Shown here in pieces: positions 1 through 4,402 of a stretch of 5,065 nt of DNA (positions within the stretch are counted from its first letter, which is position 1; each line of letters begins with the position of its first letter). The notes beneath the pieces were generated by a model. The model saw only the letters and a list, made by a program, of their open reading frames with translations. It ran no database searches and had not been told where the DNA came from. Origin of the DNA: Caldora sp. SIO3E6 (GTDB lineage: Bacteria; Cyanobacteriota; Cyanobacteriia; Cyanobacteriales; Coleofasciculaceae); assembly GCA_010672185.1 (NCBI GenBank), contig JAAHHL010000613.1, forward strand, positions 1 to 5,065, read 5' to 3'. Position numbers and translations under genes: made by a program.

Positions 1-1
1 G

Positions 2-124
2 CTATTCGGTTTGAGCCTGTGGATCGTGAGAAGTGCCGACACCTCACGCAATCCCAGTTATCTGGAAGGAAGCAGGAACGGAACGTTAATACGGTTTATA
101 CCGCGTTATGTCAGTTTCCGATAG
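2..124 (+). CDS. Possible C-terminal tail of an unidentified protein (partial)
   Basis: A frame is open from the left edge to a TAG at 122-124. It encodes about 40 residues, including a hydrophobic start (FGLSLWIV) and a basic end (RFIPRYVSFR). No family is recognised. A second frame is open across the same bases (1-225), so the coding frame is uncertain. This frame is slightly preferred because its stop lies 14 bp before a separate ribosome binding site and ATG at 139, which is a normal gene junction. The coding call is inferred from composition and spacing only, and the upstream part lies outside the window. Confidence 0.25.
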   Translation, partial: LFGLSLWIVRSADTSRNPSYLEGSRNGTLIRFIPRYVSFR

Positions 125-138
125 CAGGTGATTGTAAG

Positions 139-225
139 ATGACAGCAGAGCAAATTCTAGAGAAAATCAACAGTAAATTACAACTAATGATTGTAACCGC
201 GATGCGGTGCGTTACGCTCCGCTAA
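139..225 (+). pseudogene. Truncated small ORF running into a dispersed repeat
   Basis: An ATG at 139 follows a good Shine-Dalgarno (AGGTGA, 126-131) at 7-nt spacing. The first residues (MTAEQILEKINSKLQ) look like an ordinary amphipathic N-terminus. Translation then enters the repeat at 201-236 and stops at TAA 223-225, for 28 residues in all. The C-terminal residues (AMRCVTLR) come from the repeat sequence. The simplest reading is the 5' end of a small gene cut off by the repeat. The start resembles N-termini of some small cyanobacterial antitoxin-like proteins, but it is too short to assign. It may also be chance. Confidence 0.25.
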
Positions 226-236
226 CACACCCTACG
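201..236. repeat. Dispersed palindromic cyanobacterial repeat (GTGCGTTA/TAACACAC)
   Basis: GTGCGTTA (207-214) and TAACACAC (223-230) form an imperfect stem with one C-A mismatch. An inner GC/GC pair surrounds a TCC loop, and CCTACG follows. This arrangement matches a repeat I know to be abundant between genes in Nostoc and Anabaena type genomes. It lies at the end of the truncated ORF and about 37 bp past the stop of the minus-strand gene ending at 273. It could serve as a bidirectional structured 3' end, which is inference. Confidence 0.7.
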
Positions 237-272
237 ATAGATACATTTTTTCCTAGAAATCACCTAAGTTAA

Positions 273-881
273 TCAACAAATCGGACGTTTGCCGGGATTT
301 ACTGCATGAACATATTCACTACCGGAATCAGGCCATCCTCGTTTGTAAGAAGCTTCCTCTGGTTTTCCCCAACCTAACTGTAGGATAATTTCCAAAAAAG
401 TTGAATTCCTGTGTCCAGAGATATTTGCCCATTCAGTTCTAGATGCGATCGCACCCACCTCATCAGGCATAATCTGTTGATAGTCTCTGCCGTTGCGAAT
501 ACTTAAATACAAGTCCATACCAACCGTCACCTCACACCAAAAAGCCAGAATCGAGGCTTTCGCAGCAATGATAATTTCCAAATCCCTAGGAAGTGCCACA
601 AGGTGCTCATCGATGGTAGGGTAGTCGAGAGTCTGCTCCTTGACACTTATTTGCCGCCAAACAATTCCTGAGACTTGATTTTGCCGTTGGTATTGGTGAA
701 CAGCTGCTTGGAAGTCTTGATAAGCACTGAACTTTTGAATACCATCTGGCTTCATAAATTGGTCAAGCAAAGGATTACCAGATGCTGAAGCTGACAGATT
801 CAGTCGCTCTCCGTTCATACAGGCACGACGCTCATCTGCCAAGATTTTGATTAGCTCTTGAGTGCTGTAGATTTTGGACAT
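273..881 (-). CDS. Hypothetical protein of unknown function, 202 residues
   Basis: A complete minus-strand gene encodes 202 residues if translation starts at the ATG at 881. An upstream in-frame GTG at 887 would add only two residues. The ATG is preferred because a weak AGAG lies at a suitable distance from it. The protein has no signal peptide and no clear membrane segment, so it is probably cytoplasmic. Its N-terminus (STQELIKILADERRAC) is helical and charged. A middle part contains QVSGIVWRQISV, and then LPRDLEIIIAAKASILAFW and the aromatic/acidic motif EVTVGMDLYL. Late in the chain comes SRTEWANISGHRN, and the chain ends with Cys. The even codon use and ordered composition indicate a real gene. 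The style is that of a conserved cyanobacterial orphan family, but I do not recognise a named domain. It lies 127 bp downstream of the thioredoxin-fold gene in the same direction. Cotranscription is possible but not shown. Confidence 0.8.
   Translation of the reverse strand: MSKIYSTQELIKILADERRACMNGERLNLSASASGNPLLDQFMKPDGIQKFSAYQDFQAAVHQYQRQNQVSGIVWRQISVKEQTLDYPTIDEHLVALPRDLEIIIAAKASILAFWCEVTVGMDLYLSIRNGRDYQQIMPDEVGAIASRTEWANISGHRNSTFLEIILQLGWGKPEEASYKRGWPDSGSEYVHAVNPGKRPIC
445..452. repeat. HIP1 octamer GCGATCGC
   Basis: A perfect copy of the highly iterated palindrome of cyanobacteria lies inside the 273-881 gene. It supports the cyanobacterial origin of the window. Confidence 0.9.
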
Positions 882-1008
882 CAGCACGCTCTAAAAATTC
901 TTCTTCAAGCAATCTAGCAGGAAAATCCACAGATTTCTAAGCTTTTTTGGCTCAATTGACCAGTATTTATCACCCAAAAAACCGAGTTTCACCAACCAAT
1001 GCTCTAGA

Positions 1009-1620
1009 CTAATTTTCACTTAGCTGAGTACTAATCTCATTGAGTACCCGCCGCTTCAGTTCCACTGATTCTGTACGGGGCAATAAATCAAATATGTTCC
1101 GAAAGACATCATCTACCTGCTCATAGGTTAACTCTCCTGCCTTATTGAAAACTACTTGCCCCTGCTGATCAATCAATACTGTTTGGGGCACTAATCCTTC
1201 ATAATAGTAACCCGGTTCTGTAGATTTGTAGGTATTTTTGGGAGAGAGTGTGTCAATATTCACAGGAATAAAAGCTGCAACTCTTCCATAAGGCTCTTGT
1301 AGTCGGGAAACAACTATGGAATAGTGTTTGCAATCGCTGCTGTCATCTAAATAGAATACCAACAGTGCTGGTCTTTGCCGCCTTAATGCTTCTGTTAGGG
1401 GTACTCGCGGCGGAACTAGAGAACCATTACCGGCATAAATAGCAAAGATGTTGCCATCATACTTGTCATCGTTAAGCCCTGCTAAGGCTGATGGTGTAGC
1501 CAAAAATAACAGACAGCTAATGATAGCAACTAAGCTCAAGCAGCAACGGGAGACTAGACGCTTCCCGGTGGGACGAGTTGTAATAGTTCTCAAGGGGAAC
1601 CTTAGCGATCGCAAGACCAT
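1009..1620 (-). CDS. Exported thioredoxin-fold protein, cyanobacterial thylakoid (photosystem I accumulation factor-like) type
   Basis: The protein has 203 residues from the ATG at 1620. A GTG at 1656 would add 12 residues before the signal sequence. The ATG was chosen because RSLRFPL soon after it fits the N-terminus I recall for homologues. A basic stretch (about residues 4-25) is followed by a hydrophobic core (28-42) and a signal peptidase-like site SALA|GLNDD after residue 47, so export to the lumen or periplasm, or membrane anchoring, is expected. The mature part is thioredoxin-like: LLVFYLDD (86-93) ends the central strand, and GLVPQTVLID (142-151) carries the cis-Pro equivalent (P145). 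Where thioredoxin has WCGPC this protein has DSSDC (93-97), so only the second Cys remains and classical dithiol chemistry is not expected. In cyanobacterial annotation such proteins appear as thylakoid photosystem I accumulation factor. That functional name is recalled from family annotation and is less certain than the fold. Confidence 0.8.
   Translation of the reverse strand: MVLRSLRFPLRTITTRPTGKRLVSRCCLSLVAIISCLLFLATPSALAGLNDDKYDGNIFAIYAGNGSLVPPRVPLTEALRRQRPALLVFYLDDSSDCKHYSIVVSRLQEPYGRVAAFIPVNIDTLSPKNTYKSTEPGYYYEGLVPQTVLIDQQGQVVFNKAGELTYEQVDDVFRNIFDLLPRTESVELKRRVLNEISTQLSEN
1605..1612. repeat. HIP1 octamer GCGATCGC near a gene start
   Basis: A second perfect HIP1 palindrome lies within codons 3-5 of the thioredoxin-fold gene. 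A near copy with one mismatch (GCGATCGT, 3003-3010) lies at the same kind of place, just inside the start of the MGS-DGK gene. Confidence 0.9.
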
Positions 1621-1683
1621 ACTTAAATACACTGTTAGACTTCTATTTTCTACCACAAACTAGGCTCAATTCCTCATTGCCTC

Positions 1684-1718
1684 TTACTTATTACTTGTTA
1701 CTTGTTACTTATTACTTA
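1684..1718. repeat. Short tandemly repeated repeat: five heptamers TTACTTA/TTACTTG
   Basis: There are five consecutive 7-bp units: TTACTTA, TTACTTG, TTACTTG, TTACTTA, TTACTTA. They are identical except for the last base. Heptameric STRRs of this kind are well known in heterocyst-forming cyanobacteria and usually lie between genes. This one sits 11 bp past the stop of the MGS-DGK gene and about 64 bp before the next gene's start. Confidence 0.85.
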
Positions 1719-1729
1719 TCCAGAAAGCC

Positions 1730-3019
1730 CTAACTATCCTCGTCTTGAGCTGCTGGCGGTGCAAAAATGGTTAATCCTCTGGGAATACATTCTACTTCGA
1801 TGGGAGTTGTTCCGATGAGTTCGCCATCCAGCACAACTTTTTGGGGAGGGTTGGTAGTTACCTTAATCTGTTTGGTTTGCAAACTGACAATATCTTCCCG
1901 ATTAGTTGGTGTTTGGAGCAGTGCTGCCCCCAACAAGTTAACCATACCTGTGACAGCTTCTAGGTCAGTTTTGGGAGCAGCAATAGTCACGTCTAACATA
2001 CCATCATTGGCAATCACTTTACCCGGCCCTTGAGCCATAACTGAGGTAGATGGTGCTGCATTGGCTACAGTAACTGCTCCCGCCTGAAAGGTTTTAACTA
2101 CACCTTCAATTTCAATCTTTGTCTCAAAAAGTTCTTGTTCATTGAACTGCTGGATGCCAGCCATGATATAAGCTAATGCTCCCCAGCGGTTTTTTGCTTC
2201 TCGATCAGCGCGCTCAACCATTTCTGCTTCGTAGCCAATGCCAGCTAATAAAATCATGGGCAATCCATTACAACGGGCAATGTCAACAACTCGGGTTTGC
2301 CCTGCTAAGATAGCTGCGCAGGAACTCCTAATCGGAGTTAGACGAGCAGGAATACCTACAGCAACAGCAAAAGCGTTAGCTGTGCCTCTCGGAATGATAC
2401 CTAAGGGAATATTTGTGCCAATGAGTGCTCCGGCAACGGCAGAAACTGTGCCATCTCCCCCAGAAGCAATAATGAAATCTGCTTGAGCTGAAATTGCCTC
2501 TTTAGCTAACTCGTCAGGATTAATCTCTGGTGTGGTAAAGTGAACTACTAATTTCATTGCTGGTTCGAGTAGTTGTTTAATGAGAGACAACTCCTCTTCT
2601 GCATTACCTTGACCGGAAATGGGGTTGAAAATTAGGTGGGCAATACGAGTTCGACGCAGAGCCTCCGCAATGACTTCTGCTGTGGCCAAATTGGTTGCCA
2701 AAGGAACATTATGGACAGCACAGATACGCTGAAGTAATTGAATATTTGGTTCATGGGGTTGAGCTTGAAGGGGATCGATGAGAAAAATAACAGCAGTTAT
2801 TTTATCTTCTGCTACTAGAGCAGCAATTTGAGCATCTCCTCCCATGGGACCAGATAATTTCAGTTCAACCGGTAAATTTGTCTGAGATTTTACCCGTTCT
2901 CCAGTTGTATTGGTAGCAATTAATTGATAGCGAGTAAAGAGAGCTTGATATTGCTTAACGAAATTTATCATTTCGTCTTGTTTCTGGTCATGGGCAATAA
3001 GAGCGATCGTTGCAGGCAT
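1730..3019 (-). CDS. mgsA: Methylglyoxal synthase domain fused to a diacylglycerol kinase (YegS/LCB5-type) catalytic domain
   Basis: The protein has 429 residues and two joined domains. Residues 1-120 are methylglyoxal-synthase-like, the fold that turns dihydroxyacetone phosphate into methylglyoxal and phosphate. Visible motifs are LIAHD (H10, D11), ATNTTG (35-40), SGPMGGDAQI (D62 matches the catalytic Asp), FLIDP (D82) and PHEPN (H89). Residues 125-429 are a lipid kinase of the DAG kinase/YegS type, expected to phosphorylate diacylglycerol or a related lipid with ATP. Its motifs are FNPISGQG (131-138), GGDGT (187-191), PRGTANAF (210-217), DGMLDV and a late DGE (398-400). This fusion is a recurring cyanobacterial architecture, so the length is normal. 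Against E. coli and Bacillus MgsA as I remember them, three usually conserved MGS positions differ: Q14 for Lys, N37 for Gly in TGTTG, and N92 for Asp. MGS activity is therefore uncertain, while the kinase half looks intact. The ATG at 3019 has no strong ribosome binding site. Confidence 0.93.
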   Translation of the reverse strand: MPATIALIAHDQKQDEMINFVKQYQALFTRYQLIATNTTGERVKSQTNLPVELKLSGPMGGDAQIAALVAEDKITAVIFLIDPLQAQPHEPNIQLLQRICAVHNVPLATNLATAEVIAEALRRTRIAHLIFNPISGQGNAEEELSLIKQLLEPAMKLVVHFTTPEINPDELAKEAISAQADFIIASGGDGTVSAVAGALIGTNIPLGIIPRGTANAFAVAVGIPARLTPIRSSCAAILAGQTRVVDIARCNGLPMILLAGIGYEAEMVERADREAKNRWGALAYIMAGIQQFNEQELFETKIEIEGVVKTFQAGAVTVANAAPSTSVMAQGPGKVIANDGMLDVTIAAPKTDLEAVTGMVNLLGAALLQTPTNREDIVSLQTKQIKVTTNPPQKVVLDGELIGTTPIEVECIPRGLTIFAPPAAQDEDS

Positions 3020-3052
3020 AATATACTAGGGATATTTTTCAATTTAATGCAG

Positions 3053-3080
3053 ATAATAACTCTTTGTCTAGTCTTGTTAA
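3053..3080 (-). promoter_or_regulatory. Candidate sigma70-like promoter of the MGS-DGK gene
   Basis: On the minus strand, TTAACA (-35, plus positions 3075-3080) and TATTAT (-10, 3053-3058) are separated by 16 bp. Each matches its consensus at five of six positions. Transcription would start near 3046, about 27 nt before the ATG. The site is visible in sequence, but its activity is inferred. Confidence 0.45.
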
Positions 3081-3085
3081 TATTG

Positions 3086-3098
3086 GTAACAGAGTTAC
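3086..3098. promoter_or_regulatory. Inverted repeat GTAAC-N3-GTTAC upstream of the -35 box
   Basis: A perfect 5-bp inverted repeat around AGA lies just upstream of the candidate -35 box of the MGS-DGK promoter, centred about 46 bp from the predicted start of transcription. The position suits an activator or repressor. It resembles an NtcA site (GTA-N8-TAC) but has 7 spacer bases instead of 8, so it is only a possible operator. Confidence 0.3.
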
Positions 3099-3120
3099 AA
3101 AATATACCCCAAGTTAAGGA

Positions 3121-3143
3121 CTAAAAAGAACAGAATAGTTCTG
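3121..3143 (-). terminator. Weak candidate terminator on the minus strand
   Basis: On the minus strand, CAGAA-CTA-TTCTG (3143-3131) forms a 5-bp hairpin followed by TTCTTTTT (3130-3123). It lies downstream of the interrupted minus-strand frame at 3206-3458 and upstream of the MGS-DGK promoter. The short AT-rich stem makes it weak. Confidence 0.3.
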
Positions 3144-3205
3144 AAACCTGAACCTCTTCATTGGCTGAGGAGATAGAAAATAGTTACCTCAGACATTCAG
3201 CATCC

Positions 3206-3458
3206 TTAGTTTCTGAGGCTAGCTAGAGAGACCCTACTACCAGGAACATCTAGGGAGCATCCCATTTTGGCGAGTTGGCTCCTTCAAGATAGCTGAAACC
3301 CTTGCCATGTCGTCTTTTTGATCATGTTTTTTCCAAAATGGGATGCTCCCAACATCTACATCTTTAGCTTCTGGAGAACCAACAGCAACAGCAGATTCCA
3401 GAATCCTCTCCATCTCTTCTAGTTTGACTGGGTTTAGTTGCGGCAGGTTGTTTACACA
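3206..3458 (-). pseudogene. Short minus-strand open frame interrupted by the MITE
   Basis: If the MITE and one target copy (106 bp) are removed, a minus-strand frame runs open from the stop at 3459-3461 to TAA at 3206-3208. It encodes about 49 residues with a protein-like composition (for example KLEEMERILESAVAVGSPEA). The only in-frame ATG is at 3413, without a good ribosome binding site, so the original start may be lost or displaced by a frameshift. The insertion is not a multiple of three. The present frame reads into the MITE and stops at 3237-3239, which gives a chimera of 58 residues from the ATG at 3413. No family is recognised. It may be a remnant or a fortuitous open frame. Confidence 0.3.
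3253..3350. mobile_element. 98-bp MITE with perfect 18-bp terminal inverted repeats and 8-bp target duplication
   Basis: GGGAGCATCCCATTTTGG (3253-3270) is the exact reverse complement of 3333-3350. Pairing stops after 18 bases. The element is flanked by perfect direct repeats AACATCTA (3245-3252 and 3351-3358), the mark of transposition with an 8-bp staggered cut. The 62-bp interior encodes no transposase, so the element needs one supplied in trans. An 8-bp duplication fits several IS families (IS1, IS66, ISL3 and IS256 among others), and the parent cannot be chosen from this sequence. The intact ends and exact duplication suggest a fairly recent insertion. Confidence 0.93.
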
Positions 3459-3479
3459 TTAAATTTAAGTCAAAATTAT
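3451..3479 (+). promoter_or_regulatory. Weak candidate promoter for the small gene at 3501
   Basis: TTTACA (3451-3456, five of six matches to the -35 consensus) is followed after 17 bp by AATTAT (3474-3479, four of six to the -10). Transcription would begin near 3486, leaving about 15 nt before the ATG, which is short. Low certainty. Confidence 0.28.
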
Positions 3480-3500
3480 CTATTGAAGGAAAAAATAATT

Positions 3501-3701
3501 ATGACTACCGGGAAAGAAAGTACTACAACTAGCAAAAACACTACTTCGGCTAACTCACAAGATACACCAGATAATTCTCTTATCGAAGATAAACCGACAT
3601 TGATGGTAAATCACGAAATTGCCAAATACTTTGAGCATGATGATGATCTGCGCAGAGCAATTGTCGAGTGGCAATATCTCTGGGGATTGTCAACTATCTG
3701 A
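3501..3701 (+). CDS. Small hypothetical protein, 66 residues, possibly truncated
   Basis: An ATG at 3501 follows a strong purine-rich ribosome binding site (GAAGGA, 3485-3490) at 10-nt spacing. A longer frame from 3438 would include the region before that site and is less likely. The first 25 residues are rich in Thr, Ser and Asn, low complexity and likely disordered. From about residue 35 (NHEIAKYFEHDDDLRRAIVE) the chain becomes helical and charged, then ends abruptly at GLSTI with two consecutive TGA codons (3699-3704). The same frame stays open for another 38 codons after these stops (3705-3818), including a helical-looking SISQISNWLKGS. Either the gene is a genuine 66-residue protein or it is the 5' part of a longer gene broken here. 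No family is recognised and there is no signal peptide. Confidence 0.5.
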   Translation: MTTGKESTTTSKNTTSANSQDTPDNSLIEDKPTLMVNHEIAKYFEHDDDLRRAIVEWQYLWGLSTI

Positions 3702-3702
3702 T

Positions 3703-3775
3703 GAGCATTAGTGGGACACCTGCCCCAACAAGAGGGAGCTGGGGAAGCTGAGGGAGAGAGCCGTCAGAGCATTAG
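3703..3775. repeat. 9-bp direct repeats GAGCATTAG bracketing a 55-bp purine-rich segment
   Basis: GAGCATTAG occurs at 3703-3711 and 3767-3775. Between them lies CCTGCCCCA (3719-3727) followed by a G/A-rich stretch (GGGAGCTGGGGAAGCTGAGG). The pair could be a target duplication around a small insert, but the insert has no inverted ends. Chance or slippage is equally possible. Confidence 0.35.
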
Positions 3776-3881
3776 CCAAATTAGTAACTGGTTAAAAGGA
3801 TCGGTACTTGTATCTCTTTGACATCAAAGTATTACTACTGGCGATACCTGGTGGTGAAAATTTTTTTTAAACACAGTTAAT

Positions 3882-3890
3882 TGATATAAT
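3882..3890 (+). promoter_or_regulatory. Candidate extended -10 promoter (TGATATAAT)
   Basis: A perfect TATAAT (3885-3890) is preceded by TG at the extended -10 position (TGATATAAT). The place of a -35 box is filled by a T run (3862-3867) with no good match. Transcription would start near 3897 and run toward the palindrome cluster, the orphan coding fragment and the small membrane ORF at 4192. Confidence 0.4.
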
Positions 3891-3949
3891 TATTGTCGGG
3901 AACTATGTTGTTAGCACTCCCTTTCCTCTCGAACTCAGGTTGCTTTTGT

Positions 3950-3966
3950 GAGGGGTCAGACCCCTC
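3950..3966. repeat. Perfect palindrome GAGGGGTC-A-GACCCCTC
   Basis: An 8-bp perfect inverted repeat lies around a single A. No T tract follows on either strand, so it is not a standard terminator. It is more likely a dispersed intergenic palindrome, possibly a site that forms a cruciform or binds a dimeric protein. Confidence 0.6.
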
Positions 3967-4004
3967 CGTTAATTCGCCCACAGTATCCTAAAATGAGTGG
4001 GATT

Positions 4005-4037
4005 GCACTGGGCTTCGCCCCGCTTGCGGTGAAGTGC
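4005..4037. repeat. REP-like nested hairpins
   Basis: An outer stem GCACT/AGTGC (4005-4009 with 4033-4037) encloses two small hairpins: GGGC-TTC-GCCC (4010-4020) and CCGC-TT-GCGG (4020-4029). The two share base 4020, so one stem must give up a pair. The segment is GC-rich in AT-rich surroundings and resembles a repetitive extragenic palindromic unit. It ends where the orphan coding fragment begins. Confidence 0.5.
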
Positions 4038-4177
4038 GTCTAGAAAATGGCAAACTAATACGTGGCGCTGGTGACTATTTCTTGATCTCCAGAGTCACAA
4101 TAATTGGTAAACCAAGTTTAACTCATCCTTATTATCGTAGTACATTTACTTTGATTGGTAGTCTTTGGTATAATTGA
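4034..4177 (+). pseudogene. Orphan C-terminal coding fragment
   Basis: One frame is open from 3992 to TGA 4175-4177. From about 4034 it reads like real protein, with a patterned alternation of hydrophobic and polar residues (GAGDYFLISRVTIIGKPSL and then FTLIGSLWYN at the end). This suggests a beta-rich C-terminus. There is no ATG and no ribosome binding site, and upstream the frame is made of the nested-hairpin repeat. The likely reading is the 3' remnant of a gene whose front has been replaced by repeats. The family is not recognised. It could be the missing end of the gene at 3501, but nothing in the sequence proves a link. Confidence 0.4.
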
Positions 4178-4191
4178 AGACTGAGAGTTTG

Positions 4192-4299
4192 GTGATTAAC
4201 ATCAATATCTTAGACAAGAGAATCATAAAGTGTCTATCTTTGGCTACCCTACTACTAGCGATAATAGCTACCTTAGCATACACGATAAAGCATCAATAA
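4192..4299 (+). CDS. Small single-pass membrane protein, 35 residues
   Basis: A GTG at 4192 is preceded by GAGAG (4183-4187) at 4-nt spacing. The product has a basic/polar N-terminus (MININILDKRIIK), one hydrophobic helix (about 14-29, CLSLATLLLAIIATLA) and a short basic tail (YTIKHQ). This is the layout of a one-helix membrane small protein. A longer TTG start at 4174 is possible. Its ribosome binding site lies 5 bp past the stop of the orphan fragment and it ends about 100 bp before the lectin gene in the same direction. The clean TM profile argues for a real gene, but the size makes chance possible. No family is known to me. Confidence 0.42.
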   Translation: MININILDKRIIKCLSLATLLLAIIATLAYTIKHQ

Positions 4300-4360
4300 A
4301 AAATAATTAAATTTTGTTAATTTCAATCGGGGAATAATCTCAATTAAGAACTCATTACTT

Positions 4361-4366
4361 TATACT
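4361..4366 (+). promoter_or_regulatory. Candidate -10 box TATACT before the lectin gene
   Basis: TATACT lies 38 bp before the lectin ATG and gives a predicted start of transcription near 4373. The -35 position (TCTCAA at 17-bp spacing) matches poorly, so an activator would be needed or the site is not used. Confidence 0.3.
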
Positions 4367-4384
4367 CGAAAAAGTGCAAACATC

Positions 4385-4402
4385 ATGAGCCACAAACAAT
4401 GA
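4385..4402 (+). CDS. Five-codon leader ORF overlapping the lectin start
   Basis: The frame is ATG AGC CAC AAA CAA TGA (MSHKQ). Its TGA (4400-4402) overlaps the lectin ATG in an ATGA junction. The lectin ATG itself has no recognisable Shine-Dalgarno, so reinitiation from this mini-ORF could drive lectin translation. Alternatively a 5'-proximal start is read directly and the mini-ORF is incidental. Confidence 0.3.
   Translation: MSHKQ

Noticed and set aside
19..225. 68-residue plus-strand frame starting at GTG 19
   Set aside because: There is no ribosome binding site before GTG 19, the frame is open from the left edge, and its end lies inside a repeat. The internal ATG at 139 with AGGTGA is a better start.
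940..965. TCAATTGA palindrome beside a T run as a terminator
   Set aside because: The T run lies on the wrong side of the palindrome for both strands.
1448..2486. Plus-strand frames at 1448-1663, 1767-2033 and 2238-2486
   Set aside because: They lie antisense to the strongly supported genes at 1009-1620 and 1730-3019 and have no family features or ribosome binding sites.
3086..3098. NtcA binding site
   Set aside because: GTA and TAC are separated by 7 bases, while the consensus needs 8. It is reported only as an unidentified inverted repeat.
2924..3124. 66-residue plus-strand frame with hydrophobic C-terminal half
   Set aside because: It overlaps the MGS-DGK start and promoter on the other strand. 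The hydrophobic stretch is caused by T-rich intergenic sequence and no ribosome binding site is seen.
3900..3960. tRNA-like segment (GAACTC next to short complementary runs)
   Set aside because: No acceptor stem, anticodon arm or D arm can be drawn on either strand.
3902..3990. 28-codon frame MLLALPFLSNSG... across the GAGGGGTC palindrome
   Set aside because: There is no ribosome binding site, and most of its length is palindromic repeat. Its lipoprotein-like start is probably accidental.
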